A stretch of DNA of 11,773 bases from contig JAFXWT010000180.1 in the NCBI GenBank assembly GCA_017542695.1, positions 1 through 11,773 on the forward strand. Direction: 5' to 3'. Position numbers and translations under genes: made by a program. Positions 1 to 7,284 of this stretch are shown piece by piece. Position 1 is the stretch's first letter. Each line of letters starts with the position of its first letter. This DNA comes from Clostridia bacterium (GTDB lineage Bacteria > Bacillota_A > Clostridia > Oscillospirales > CAG-272). The notes below the pieces were generated by a model that saw only the letters and a program-made list of their open reading frames with translations, made no database searches and was not told the origin of the DNA.

Positions 1-10
1 ATTTTTCTCA

Positions 11-39
11 ATTATATCATAAAAAAATGAATTTATCAA
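11..39 (-). promoter_or_regulatory. Sigma-A promoter for a leftward gene outside the window
   Basis: On the minus strand the -35 element TTGATA (34-39) and the -10 element TATAAT (11-16) are separated by 17 bp, and a TGA just upstream of the -10 makes an extended -10. Transcription would start near position 4 and run off the left edge, so the gene it serves cannot be seen. It lies downstream of the tRNA terminator and is therefore independent of the tRNA unit. The element match is strong, but activity is inferred. Confidence 0.72.
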
Positions 40-69
40 GTGAAAAAGCGACGCCGAAACACATCAAAG

Positions 70-97
70 AAAAAAGCACGCCTAAGCGTGCTTTTTT
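70..97 (-). terminator. Intrinsic terminator of the tRNA unit
   Basis: A perfect inverted repeat has arms at 70-81 and 86-97, with a GC core (GCACGC/GCGTGC), a 4-nt loop and flanking A and T tracts, so it can terminate in either direction. On the minus strand the A tract begins at the final A of the tRNA-Trp CCA end, so the terminator directly abuts the mature tRNA. Confidence 0.9.
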
Positions 98-172
98 GGC
101 AGGGGCAGAAAGATTCGAACTCACGACCCACGGTTTTGGAGACCGGTACTCTACCAGCTGAGCTATACCCCT
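97..172 (-). tRNA. tRNA-Trp, anticodon CCA
   Basis: The minus strand folds into a 76-nt cloverleaf. The acceptor stem is AGGGGTA/TGCCCCT, the D arm begins GCTC, the anticodon loop is CTCCAAA (anticodon CCA), the T loop is TTCGAAT, the discriminator is G73 and CCA is encoded. The sequence resembles Bacillus tRNA-Trp, and G73 is the usual Trp identity base. Two helix positions do not pair: C27-T43 in the anticodon stem and T50-T64 in the T stem. It is second in a two-tRNA transcript, 28 nt after tRNA-Ile2, and runs straight into a terminator. Confidence 0.93.
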
Positions 173-178
173 AAATTA

Positions 179-198
179 GCGGCGGCTGTTGTCGCCGC
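179..198 (-). other. Small GC hairpin between the two tRNAs
   Basis: Arms GCGGCG (179-184) and CGCCGC (193-198) enclose an 8-nt loop in the 28-nt spacer between the tRNA genes. No T tract follows, so it is unlikely to be a terminator. It may act as a spacer or processing structure that keeps the tRNA ends apart in the precursor; that role is inferred. Confidence 0.4.
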
Positions 199-200
199 GA

Positions 201-277
201 TGGTGGGCCTTTAGGGACTCGAACCCCAGACCAACCGGTTATGAGCCGGTTGCTCTAACCAACTGAGCTAAAGGCCC
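201..277 (-). tRNA. tRNA-Ile2, CAT anticodon (reads AUA after lysidine modification)
   Basis: The minus strand gives a 77-nt tRNA with a perfect acceptor stem (GGGCCTT/AAGGCCC), D arm GCTC/GAGC, anticodon stem ACCGG/CCGGT, loop CTCATAA, T loop TTCGAGT, discriminator A73 and encoded CCA. A CAT anticodon can mean initiator Met, elongator Met or Ile2. The acceptor and D-arm start, together with the GGCTCATAACCG anticodon arm, match what I recall of Bacillus tRNA-Ile(CAU) far better than either Met tRNA. In that case TilS converts C34 to lysidine so that the tRNA reads AUA. The tRNA call is certain; the isotype rests on sequence resemblance. Confidence 0.9.
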
Positions 278-295
278 TTTTTATCGGACTTGATT

Positions 296-324
296 ATTTT
301 ATCATCAAAGCGCCGCTTTGTCAA
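296..324 (-). promoter_or_regulatory. Sigma-A promoter of the tRNA-Ile2/tRNA-Trp unit
   Basis: On the minus strand a consensus -35 TTGACA (319-324) and a -10 TAAAAT (296-301) are separated by 17 bp. The start site would fall near 289, leaving about 12 nt of leader before tRNA-Ile2, which is typical of stable-RNA genes. The spacer contains a short inverted repeat, CAAAGC-GCC-GCTTTG (306-320). Confidence 0.85.
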
Positions 325-390
325 GCGTTTTTTGAATTTTGTTATAAAAAACATTTAATAATTATTTTGGCATATTTTTTTATTTTATTG

Positions 391-419
391 TTGAAATGTT
401 AACATTTTATTGGTATAAT
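391..419 (+). promoter_or_regulatory. Extended -10 promoter of the flavoprotein-peptidase operon
   Basis: A -35 TTGAAA (391-396) and a perfect -10 TATAAT (414-419) are 17 bp apart, and TG at 411-412 completes an extended -10. Transcription would start near 426, about 22 nt before the ATG at 448. The segment 278-447 between the tRNA unit and this operon holds only these two divergent promoters; I see no further gene in it. Confidence 0.85.
394..407. promoter_or_regulatory. Perfect 14-bp palindrome inside the promoter, candidate operator
   Basis: AAATGTTAACATTT is a perfect palindrome that overlaps the end of the -35 element and fills much of the spacer, where a bound dimeric repressor would block RNA polymerase. 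Its TGTTAACA core loosely resembles half-sites of redox regulators such as Rex, but it does not fit the full Rex consensus, so I do not name a regulator. AT-rich DNA produces palindromes by chance, so this is a candidate only. Confidence 0.4.
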
Positions 420-447
420 ATTCCTAAAAAAGCAGGAGGATAAGATT

Positions 448-1305
448 ATGATCTACGATTCGGCAGTTATCGGAACGGGGCCGGCGGGAATATCCGCCGT
501 GCTTAACCTGAAGATACACAACAAAAATTTCATCTGGCTCGGAAATAATAATCTGAGCGACAAGATTTCAAAGGCGGAAAAAATATCAAACTACCCGGGC
601 TTTTTTGAAGCGACGGGCGCGGAACTGTTTGCCGCTTTCAAAGGGCACGTCGAAAAAATGGGCATTGAAGTCACAGAAAAAATGGTAAATCAAATTTACC
701 TTACCGAAAATGGCTTTGCGCTTATGGCGGGAAATGACTTTTTCGAGACAAAAACGGTAATTCTCACGACCGGCGTCGCCGCTGTCGGCACGCTTGACGG
801 CGAGGCGGGCTTCGTTGGGCGCGGTATAAGCTATTGTGCGACGTGCGACGGCGGACTTTATCGCGGGAAGACGATAGCCGTAATCTGCTCGAACAAGCGA
901 TTTGAGCATGAGGTAAAATACCTGTCGGAGCTTGCGGAGAAGATCTATTATTTCCCGACGTTTAGAGATCCGTCCGATATCGCGCCGAACGTCTGTAAAA
1001 TGGAAGCTCGCGCGGTGAAGATCGAGGGCGGGATGCGCGTGACGGACGTTGTCTTGTCAAGCGGCGAAAAGATAAGCGTTGACGGAGTTTTCTGCCTCCG
1101 CGACGCGATATCGCTCGGAACTCTTTTGCCGACTCTTGAGGTCGATAACGGGCACATCAAGGTGGATAGAAAAATGGCTACCAACATCCCCGGTTGCTAT
1201 GCGGCGGGCGACTGCACGGGCAGACCATATCAGTACACGAAAGCTGTCGGAGAGGGAAACGTCGCTGCGCACAGCGTTATAGAATATCTGAGCGAAAAGG
1301 AATAA
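448..1305 (+). CDS. Thioredoxin-reductase-like flavoprotein lacking NADPH-binding motifs (FFTR-like)
   Basis: This 285-residue cytoplasmic flavoprotein belongs to the low-molecular-weight thioredoxin reductase family. The FAD dinucleotide site GTGPAG is at 9-14, the redox-active CATC pair (C130, C133) lies in YCATCDG, and the C-terminal FAD motif AGDCTG begins at 253. The usual NADPH-domain motif GGGDSA is replaced by ICSNKR (146-151), without a single glycine, and the HRR motif that reads the NADPH phosphate is absent from 168-176. This pattern matches the ferredoxin-dependent flavin thioredoxin reductases (FFTR) known from clostridia, which reduce thioredoxin without pyridine nucleotide. 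That electron source is inferred, since no ferredoxin or thioredoxin gene is adjacent. The protein is slightly shorter than the usual 300-320 residues. AGGAGG at 434-439 lies 8 nt before the ATG and fixes the start. It is the first gene of an operon, 6 nt ahead of the peptidase. Confidence 0.86.
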   Translation: MIYDSAVIGTGPAGISAVLNLKIHNKNFIWLGNNNLSDKISKAEKISNYPGFFEATGAELFAAFKGHVEKMGIEVTEKMVNQIYLTENGFALMAGNDFFETKTVILTTGVAAVGTLDGEAGFVGRGISYCATCDGGLYRGKTIAVICSNKRFEHEVKYLSELAEKIYYFPTFRDPSDIAPNVCKMEARAVKIEGGMRVTDVVLSSGEKISVDGVFCLRDAISLGTLLPTLEVDNGHIKVDRKMATNIPGCYAAGDCTGRPYQYTKAVGEGNVAAHSVIEYLSEKE

Positions 1306-1311
1306 AACGAT

Positions 1312-4221
1312 ATGAAAGTTAACGACAAAATTCACGGCTTTATAATAGAAAAAGAAAGAAAAAGCGCGGAGCTCGGCGGGACGCTGTGGCAAATGCGCCA
1401 TGAAAAGACGGGCGCTGAACTGATATGGCTTGACAATGGCGAAACGAACAAGCTGTTTTCCATTGCGTTCAAGACGCTTCCGTGGGACGACACGGGCGTG
1501 TTCCACATTCTCGAGCACTCCGTTCTTTGCGGCTCGGACAAATATCCCGTAAAGGAACCGTTCCTCGATCTGCTCAAAAGCTCGATGAACACGTTTCTCA
1601 ACGCGATCACGTTTGCGGACAAGACGATGTATCCCGTTTCAAGCCGCAACGAGCAGGATTTTCTGAATCTGACGCGCGTATATCTTGACGCGGCGTTCTG
1701 TCCGTCAATATACAGCAATCCGAACATCTTTCGTCAGGAAGGGTGGCATTATGAGATAAGAAACAAAGACGACGAACAGACCTTCAAAGGCGTCGTTTTC
1801 AACGAGATGAAGGGCGCGTTTGCCAACGTCGACACGCTCGTCGCCGACGGCATCGGAAAGATGCTTTTTCCGGATAACTGCTACGGATTCGTTTCGGGCG
1901 GCGACCCCGAAAAAATACCGGATCTGACTTACGAACGCTTCATCGGGGCGCACAAGGAGTTCTATCATCCGACGAACGCGAAGATATATCTCGACGGCGC
2001 CGTTCCGCTTGACAAGGTGCTTCAGATCATCGACGGAGAATATCTCTCGAAATACGAAAAGAGTGACGCAAAGCACGAAATACCGCTTCAGAAGCCGATA
2101 GAACACACATCGCGCGTCGAAGAATACGAAATCGGCAAAGAGGACAGCGAAAAGCAGAAAACGCAGATGGCGATGGGCAAGATCGTCGGTACTTTCGCGG
2201 ATCGCAAAAAAGTCATGGCGGTCGACGTGCTGAGCTCGTATCTCACAGGTACGAACGAGTCGCCGATCAAGCGAGCGATACTCGAAAAAGGACTTGCGCA
2301 AGACGTCGATATCTACGTTGACGACAGCGTTATGCAGCCATACTTTGTTCTCTCGATACGCAATACAGAGTACGACAGCAGAGAAGAGATCAAGAGCATA
2401 CTCAAAGATACTGCGAAGAAGATCCTTGACGACGGCATTGACAAGGAAGAGCTCGACGCGACGCTGAATATGTTCGAGTTCCACCTGCGCGAAATGCGCG
2501 AGCCGAAAGCACTGATAAGGAACATTGTGTCGCTCAATTCGTGGCTCCACGGCGGCGATCCGATGCTTTATCTTGAAAGCAACGACGTGCTGAACGAGCT
2601 TCGCGCAGAGCTTAAAACGGATTATTTCGAGAAACTCATCGAGGAGTTGTTCCTCGACGACGACGGAGTAGCGGAGTTTTATCTCCGTCCGTCGAAGACG
2701 AAGGGCGACGAGACACGCGCGAAAGAAGCGAAGCGCCTCGAAAAAACCAAAAAATCGTGGAGCGACGCCGATACCGAGAGATTTATCTCCGAAAACGCCG
2801 CGCTCGACAAATGGCAAAACGAGCCCGATTCGCCCGAGGCACACGCGACGCTCCCCGTGCTCTCGCTTTCCGACGTTTCCGACAAGCCGGAGTGGACTGA
2901 TACCGAGATCAAGGATTATAACGGCGTCAAGGTTATGTATCACCCCGTTGCGTCGAACGGAGTCGTTCACGGCAGAATGTATTTTTCGATCGCCGACATG
3001 AAACTCGAAGATATGCCGAAACTGGCGCTCGCTGTCGATCTTCTCGGCGATCTCCCGACAAAGAATTACACTGTCACGGAGCTGACAAGAGAGATCAAAA
3101 AGAACATCGGCTCGCACAGCTTCGTCATCGACATTTACAGCGTCAAGGATCACCCCGAACTCTGCCGCGTTTATGTGCGCGTATCGTTCAGCGCGCTCGA
3201 AGCCCGCGTGCCGCGTGCCGTTGAAATCCTGACGGAAATAATGAGAAATACGTTGTTTGACGACGGCGGCAAGATCAAAGAGCTGCTGCTCCAGACGATC
3301 GAGGGAATGAATCAGAGCATCCTCGGACGCGGCAACGGATATGCGACGCGCCGCACGCTCATCGGCGTTTCCGCAGCGTCCGCTGTCAGCGAAAAAACGT
3401 CAGGTTTCGATTTCTTCCGCATGCTCAACGAATTCAGCACAGATTTTGACAACAAGATCGGAGAGTTCATGGATTTTGCGAAAAAAGCGATGGATAAGAT
3501 CTTCGTCAGATCGCGCCTTATGATGTCGCAGACGGCGACGGAAATTGACAATAACGGGTTCGGCTTTGCGTCGATCTTACCCGAAGGAGACGCATGCAAG
3601 GACGAATATATGACTGTCGCGCTCGACGGAAAGAAGAGAAAAGAAGCGGTGCTCATCCCCGCGGGAATTTCGTTTGCAGCGTCGGGCGGAAACCTCGTTT
3701 CTTACGGAAAAGAATTCTCCGGCGCGCTGAAAGTGCTTTCGTCCGTGCTTTCGTACGGATATCTCTGGAATGAGGTGCGTGTGAAAGGCGGCGCTTACGG
3801 ATGCGGATTCAGAGCGAGCGAAACGGGAACTGTGACGTTCCATTCGTACCGCGATCCGAACCCGCTCAATTCTCTTGAGACATATAAGAACACAGCGTCG
3901 TTTATCCGTGAGTTCTGCAAGAGCGACGAGAATATCGAGAATTACATCATCAGCACGATCTCGTCGACCGAGCCGCTCCGCACACCGTCTGACGAAGGCG
4001 CCGTCGCCGACAGCAATATGCTTTCTGGCGTCAGCTACGACGACAGACTCCGCATCCGCCGCGAAATGCTCGCGACGACGAAAAAAGAGATCGCCGCTCT
4101 CGCCGATCTGTTTGAAAAAATGGCGGATGAGAACTCCGTTTGCGTATTCGGAAACGCAGGCGCGCTCTCGTCGCTCGACGGCACATGGAACGTCATGCAG
4201 ATGAAAACAAGCGAAAAATAA
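1312..4221 (+). CDS. M16C zinc metallopeptidase, presequence protease (PreP/Cym1)-like
   Basis: This 969-residue peptidase is of the insulinase superfamily, subfamily M16C. The inverted zinc motif HxxEH is HILEH (H65, E68, H69), the third ligand is E165 in FNEMKGA, and E68 is the expected catalytic base. The following KEPF...SSMNTFLNA and TMYPVSS segments (81-111) are typical of presequence proteases. The C-terminal half keeps the substrate-stabilising R823 and Y829 in RVKGGAYG. The length suits the four-domain chamber of this family, which degrades short unstructured peptides. There is no hydrophobic signal segment at the N-terminus, so a cytoplasmic peptide-clearing role is likely. The Shine-Dalgarno AAAGGA (1296-1301) overlaps the end of the upstream flavoprotein gene, whose stop is only 6 nt away, so the two are co-transcribed. 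A strong terminator follows. The natural substrate is unknown. Confidence 0.92.
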   Translation: MKVNDKIHGFIIEKERKSAELGGTLWQMRHEKTGAELIWLDNGETNKLFSIAFKTLPWDDTGVFHILEHSVLCGSDKYPVKEPFLDLLKSSMNTFLNAITFADKTMYPVSSRNEQDFLNLTRVYLDAAFCPSIYSNPNIFRQEGWHYEIRNKDDEQTFKGVVFNEMKGAFANVDTLVADGIGKMLFPDNCYGFVSGGDPEKIPDLTYERFIGAHKEFYHPTNAKIYLDGAVPLDKVLQIIDGEYLSKYEKSDAKHEIPLQKPIEHTSRVEEYEIGKEDSEKQKTQMAMGKIVGTFADRKKVMAVDVLSSYLTGTNESPIKRAILEKGLAQDVDIYVDDSVMQPYFVLSIRNTEYDSREEIKSILKDTAKKILDDGIDKEELDATLNMFEFHLREMREPKALIRNIVSLNSWLHGGDPMLYLESNDVLNELRAELKTDYFEKLIEELFLDDDGVAEFYLRPSKTKGDETRAKEAKRLEKTKKSWSDADTERFISENAALDKWQNEPDSPEAHATLPVLSLSDVSDKPEWTDTEIKDYNGVKVMYHPVASNGVVHGRMYFSIADMKLEDMPKLALAVDLLGDLPTKNYTVTELTREIKKNIGSHSFVIDIYSVKDHPELCRVYVRVSFSALEARVPRAVEILTEIMRNTLFDDGGKIKELLLQTIEGMNQSILGRGNGYATRRTLIGVSAASAVSEKTSGFDFFRMLNEFSTDFDNKIGEFMDFAKKAMDKIFVRSRLMMSQTATEIDNNGFGFASILPEGDACKDEYMTVALDGKKRKEAVLIPAGISFAASGGNLVSYGKEFSGALKVLSSVLSYGYLWNEVRVKGGAYGCGFRASETGTVTFHSYRDPNPLNSLETYKNTASFIREFCKSDENIENYIISTISSTEPLRTPSDEGAVADSNMLSGVSYDDRLRIRREMLATTKKEIAALADLFEKMADENSVCVFGNAGALSSLDGTWNVMQMKTSEK

Positions 4222-4234
4222 AATTCGATAAAAC

Positions 4235-4264
4235 AAAAAAGCTCCGCCGCAGCGGAGCTTTTTT
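4235..4264. terminator. Bidirectional intrinsic terminator between convergent genes
   Basis: Six A, then stem arms GCTCCGC (4241-4247) and GCGGAGC (4252-4258) around a 4-nt CGCA loop, then six T. The symmetry lets it end both the rightward flavoprotein-peptidase operon and the leftward operon that finishes with glyQS. The 54-nt gap between those genes contains little else. Confidence 0.93.
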
Positions 4265-4275
4265 GCGTTTTATGA

Positions 4276-5673
4276 TCAAAATTCCATTTTCTTTTCGATA
4301 TATGAGCGAAGGTCCTCGATTTTGATGCGTTCCTGCTGCATCGTATCTCTGTCGCGGACGGTCACGCAGCCGTCGTTTTCCGAATCGAAGTCGTACGTGA
4401 TGCAGAACGGCGTGCCGATCTCGTCCTCACGGCGATAACGTTTTCCGATCGAACCCGTTTCATCGAAGTCGGTCGGGAAATATTTAGCGAGATCGTTGTG
4501 TATCTCCATCGCCTTGTCGGAGAGTTTCTTTGAGAGGGGAAGGACAGCGGCTTTGAACGGTGCAAGCATCGGGTGAAGGTGGAGTACAGTTCTCATATCG
4601 CCGTCGCCGAGGTCTTCCTCGTCGTATGCGTCGCATATAAATGCGAGGAACGAGCGCTCAACGCCGAGAGACGGTTCGATGACGAACGGAATGTATCTTT
4701 CGTTCTTTTCCTGATCGAAATATGTCAGATCTTTGCCCGAAACGTTCTGGTGTTGAGTGAGGTCGTAGCTCGTTCTGTCGGCAATGCCCCAAAGCTCGCC
4801 CCAGCCGAACGGGAAGAGGAACTCAAAGTCCGTCGTCACCTTCGAGTAGAATGCAAGCTCCTTCGGATCGTGGTCGCGCAGGCGGAGGTGTTCTTCCGTC
4901 ATGCCGAGCGAAAGGAGCCAATCGCGGCAGAAGCCGCGCCAATATGCGAACCATTCGAGGTCGGTGTCGGGCTCGCAGAAGAATTCAAGTTCCATCTGCT
5001 CAAATTCGCGCACGCGGAAAATGAAGTTGCCCGGCGTGATCTCGTTGCGGAACGATTTGCCGATCTGACCGATACCGAACGGGAGTTTTTTGCGCGTTGT
5101 GCGCTGTACGTTGACAAAGTTGACAAAAATGCCCTGCGCCGTTTCGGGACGAAGGTAGACCGTGTTTTTTGCGTCTTCAGTAACGCCCTGGAACGTCTTA
5201 AACATAAGATTGAACTGGCGTATATCGGTAAAATTATGCTTGCCGCACGACGGGCAGGGCACGTTGTTGTCCTCGATGAACTGCTTCATCTCCGCCTGTG
5301 ACATCGCGTCGACGGGTTTGTCGAGCGTGATATCTTTTTCGGCGCAGTAGTCCTCGATTATTTTGTCGGCGCGGAAACGCTCCTTGCATTCGCGGCAGTC
5401 CATGAGCGGATCGGAAAAGCCGCCGAGGTGTCCCGACGCGACCCAAGTCTGAGGGTTCATGAGAATGGCTGAGTCAAGACCGACGTTGTACTTGCTCTCC
5501 TGAACGAACTTTTTCCACCACGCCTTTTTGATGTTGTTCTTCATTTCGACGCCGAGCGGACCGTAGTCCCATGTGTTAGCAAGGCCTCCGTATATTTCGG
5601 ATCCGGCGAAAACGAAACCGCGGTTTTTGCAAAGGGCGACGATCTTTTCCATTGTTTTTGCTGATTGTTCCAT
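4276..5673 (-). CDS. glyQS: Glycyl-tRNA synthetase, single-chain alpha2 type
   Basis: This class II synthetase charges tRNA-Gly with glycine. At 465 residues it matches the alpha2 form of Gram-positives, archaea and eukaryotes rather than the alpha2beta2 form. The N-terminus carries the family signature around [16 protein letters not shown] (15-30). A probable zinc site is formed by C93/C96 and C140/C143. Class II motif 2 includes SFRNEITP (207-214), and motif 3 is [10 protein letters not shown] (333-342). An anticodon-binding domain fills the C-terminus from about 365. An in-frame ATG at 5754 would overlap ruvX by 71 bp and add 27 residues outside the family. The start at 5673 has AGAGGA just upstream (5678-5683) and follows the ruvX stop by 10 nt, so I chose it. 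It is the last gene of a leftward operon that ends at the terminator at 4235-4264. Confidence 0.96.
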   Translation of the reverse strand: MEQSAKTMEKIVALCKNRGFVFAGSEIYGGLANTWDYGPLGVEMKNNIKKAWWKKFVQESKYNVGLDSAILMNPQTWVASGHLGGFSDPLMDCRECKERFRADKIIEDYCAEKDITLDKPVDAMSQAEMKQFIEDNNVPCPSCGKHNFTDIRQFNLMFKTFQGVTEDAKNTVYLRPETAQGIFVNFVNVQRTTRKKLPFGIGQIGKSFRNEITPGNFIFRVREFEQMELEFFCEPDTDLEWFAYWRGFCRDWLLSLGMTEEHLRLRDHDPKELAFYSKVTTDFEFLFPFGWGELWGIADRTSYDLTQHQNVSGKDLTYFDQEKNERYIPFVIEPSLGVERSFLAFICDAYDEEDLGDGDMRTVLHLHPMLAPFKAAVLPLSKKLSDKAMEIHNDLAKYFPTDFDETGSIGKRYRREDEIGTPFCITYDFDSENDGCVTVRDRDTMQQERIKIEDLRSYIEKKMEF

Positions 5674-5683
5674 AATGTCCTCT

Positions 5684-6121
5684 TTATTTTGAATTTTTGT
5701 TCTTTTGCTTGTCCATATATCCTTGAAGGATAAGTTCGGCGGCAAGGGAATCAACGACGTTTTTTCTGTCTTTCGCTTTTATACCCGAATCGCCGAGTAT
5801 CTGATGCGCCATGACGGTCGTCAATCGCTCGTCAAAGAACTCTATCGGTATCGACGTGTGTTTTGACACGAGAACACCGAAATCAACGCAGAGCCGCGCT
5901 TTTTCGCCCTCCGTGCCGTCCATATTTATCGGCTTGCCGATGATTATTCTGTCGGCGTGTATCTCTTCCGCTTTTTTGGCGACGTCTTCCGCCGCGCGCT
6001 CGACGTTATAACTTTTGATATTGCCCATCCCGATGGCGTATATGCCGAGATCGTCGGAATGTGCAAGTCCCGTGCGCGCCGCGCCGAAGTCGACGCCGAG
6101 CAGTTTTTCATGTTTTGTCAT
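5684..6121 (-). CDS. ruvX: RuvX/YqgF family RNase H-fold nuclease (putative Holliday junction resolvase)
   Basis: The protein has 145 residues, the normal length for YqgF/RuvX, an RNase H-like fold tied to Holliday-junction resolution and, in E. coli, to 16S rRNA maturation. The N-terminal motif [12 protein letters not shown] (9-20) carries the first acidic residue, D11. Other family hallmarks are GKPINMDG (62-69), DERLTT (97-102) and [12 protein letters not shown] (118-129) with D124, so the acidic catalytic set looks complete. Its ATG overlaps the TGA of the upstream PfkB-like gene by 4 nt (ATGA). I see no good Shine-Dalgarno of its own, which points to translational coupling. The glyQS start follows 10 nt after its stop. 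Both proposed roles come from other bacteria; the sequence does not choose between them. Confidence 0.93.
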   Translation of the reverse strand: MTKHEKLLGVDFGAARTGLAHSDDLGIYAIGMGNIKSYNVERAAEDVAKKAEEIHADRIIIGKPINMDGTEGEKARLCVDFGVLVSKHTSIPIEFFDERLTTVMAHQILGDSGIKAKDRKNVVDSLAAELILQGYMDKQKNKNSK

Positions 6122-7188
6122 ATCGTATCTATCGAAAGACCGTGCTTGGAGAGAAATTCCTCAACTTGTGCGCGGCTCGGCACGTGCTGGAATATACCCA
6201 TCGGCGCGCGCGTCATAAGACTGACTATCTGCGCGTATTTGCACGCTTTAAGTATGTCGCGGGAATTGAGGTACTCACCGATCATCGCGCCGGTATAAGT
6301 CTTATGCATATACTGATAATCCTGATGCGCGAGCGCGGCGACGACAGCAGGCGCCTGCGGTATCTCGAAATGAATGCCGTCATAAACGAACGTTCGATCG
6401 TTTCCTTTTTGAACGACGTAGTATTTCGCATGTATCTTCGATGAGAAGGAAAGCAGGGCGCTGAGCGTTTTTTCGATGGATATCGGCGCGGTCCCCGTTA
6501 CTTTTTTGAGCATTTCTTCGGAAATAACGATGATTTTTATCCCGCTGACCTTGTCGAGCGGCAGAAGGGATGTCGTGTCGGTGTATTCGACGACCATTTC
6601 GACTCCGCGCTCGATCGCCTTGTTTATCGCGTACAGAGCGAGGTTTTCGGGGTGCGACGACTGCGGCATCGTTACCGTCTGAAAATCGCGCACGTCGCCG
6701 ATACGCTTGTCTATTTCGGTCGTCGCGGAGTCCGCGCGCGTCATGAGCTGTCGGCTGTCGCGTACTGCTATGTAGTCGTGCGGAATGAGCATTACGTCGG
6801 GGAAACACGAAAAAGCGTCGTCAATGTCGGATTTTGAAAGCTGCGCGTTCGCGCCTTTTGTCACATACGACACGTTGCTGACGTTGTCGTAAGCGGTGAA
6901 GATGATGCCTGTCTGCGCGTTCGGGATCTTTCTGATAAACGTCGGGTCTATCCCGCATGCCTTGTAATAATCAAACAGTTTTTCGCCGTTGAAATCGTCG
7001 CCGAGACGAGTGCAAAGCGTGCAATCCGCGCCGCTTTTTGCCGCTGTTATAGCCGACACGGCGGATTCTCCGCTCGGGTGGAAACTGTAACTGTCTCCGT
7101 ATACCGTTTCAAGCGTCTTGACCGCTCCGGGAACGCTCATCTGCAAATTCATAAAACTGTCGCCGATCACTAAAACTCTGCGTCTCAT
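6118..7188 (-). CDS. Degenerate PfkB/ribokinase-family protein, probable pseudokinase
   Basis: This 356-residue protein has the ribokinase/PfkB layout. An opening beta strand ends in GDS (9-11). A segment at 38-66 (PSGESAVSAITAA..LGDDFNGE) aligns with the family's GG..N..A substrate region, and VVQKGNDRTFVYDG (258-271) aligns with the strand before the nucleotide site. The key DTTGAGD signature is not recognisable. Aligning TGA at 299-301 with the conserved helix start leaves D290-YQYMH-K296, so the anion-hole glycines are replaced and the catalytic base Asp becomes Lys. The GG and Asn of the substrate motif are also altered (S39-G40). I therefore expect little or no sugar-kinase activity and possibly a regulatory or binding role, by inference. 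AAGGA (7199-7203) supports the ATG. It is first in an operon with ruvX and glyQS and overlaps ruvX by 4 nt. The substrate is unknown. Confidence 0.8.
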   Translation of the reverse strand: MRRRVLVIGDSFMNLQMSVPGAVKTLETVYGDSYSFHPSGESAVSAITAAKSGADCTLCTRLGDDFNGEKLFDYYKACGIDPTFIRKIPNAQTGIIFTAYDNVSNVSYVTKGANAQLSKSDIDDAFSCFPDVMLIPHDYIAVRDSRQLMTRADSATTEIDKRIGDVRDFQTVTMPQSSHPENLALYAINKAIERGVEMVVEYTDTTSLLPLDKVSGIKIIVISEEMLKKVTGTAPISIEKTLSALLSFSSKIHAKYYVVQKGNDRTFVYDGIHFEIPQAPAVVAALAHQDYQYMHKTYTGAMIGEYLNSRDILKACKYAQIVSLMTRAPMGIFQHVPSRAQVEEFLSKHGLSIDTI

Positions 7189-7225
7189 TCAAACACCATC
7201 CTTCAAATTTTTCAAACCGTCTTGT

Positions 7226-7254
7226 ATTATACTGTATTTTTTTAATTTTGTAAA
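7226..7254 (-). promoter_or_regulatory. Sigma-A promoter of the PfkB-like/ruvX/glyQS operon
   Basis: On the minus strand TTTACA (7249-7254) and a perfect TATAAT (7226-7231) are 17 bp apart. The start site would be near 7219, about 30 nt before the ATG at 7188. The 96-bp spacer 7189-7284 is too short for a T-box leader, and I see no terminator in it for the upstream UroD-family gene. Confidence 0.78.
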
Positions 7255-7284
7255 TAGGGAAAGGCAAATTTTCAAATACAAACG

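Noticed and set aside
179..198. Terminator between the two tRNA genes
   Set aside because: The hairpin has no following T tract and tRNA-Trp has no promoter of its own, so the two tRNAs are most simply one transcript.
1705..3153. Long 482-codon open frame on the minus strand opposite the M16C peptidase
   Set aside because: The plus-strand protein in this interval has clear catalytic motifs. The antisense translation shows no family motif, is unusually rich in Arg and Val, and has no promoter or ribosome binding site; it is a shadow of the CG-rich codon pattern.
4573..5301. 242-codon plus-strand open frame inside glyQS
   Set aside because: It lies wholly opposite well-conserved GlyRS motifs and has no recognisable domain or start signal.
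5674..5754. Upstream ATG extending GlyRS by 27 residues
   Set aside because: The extension would overlap the ruvX coding end and resembles no GlyRS N-terminus, whereas the ATG at 5673 has AGAGGA at a workable distance.
7189..7284. T-box leader controlling the glyQS operon
   Set aside because: Only about 30 nt separate the predicted start site from the first gene, which is too short for specifier and antiterminator structures. The same holds for the roughly 25-nt leader before the gltX unit.
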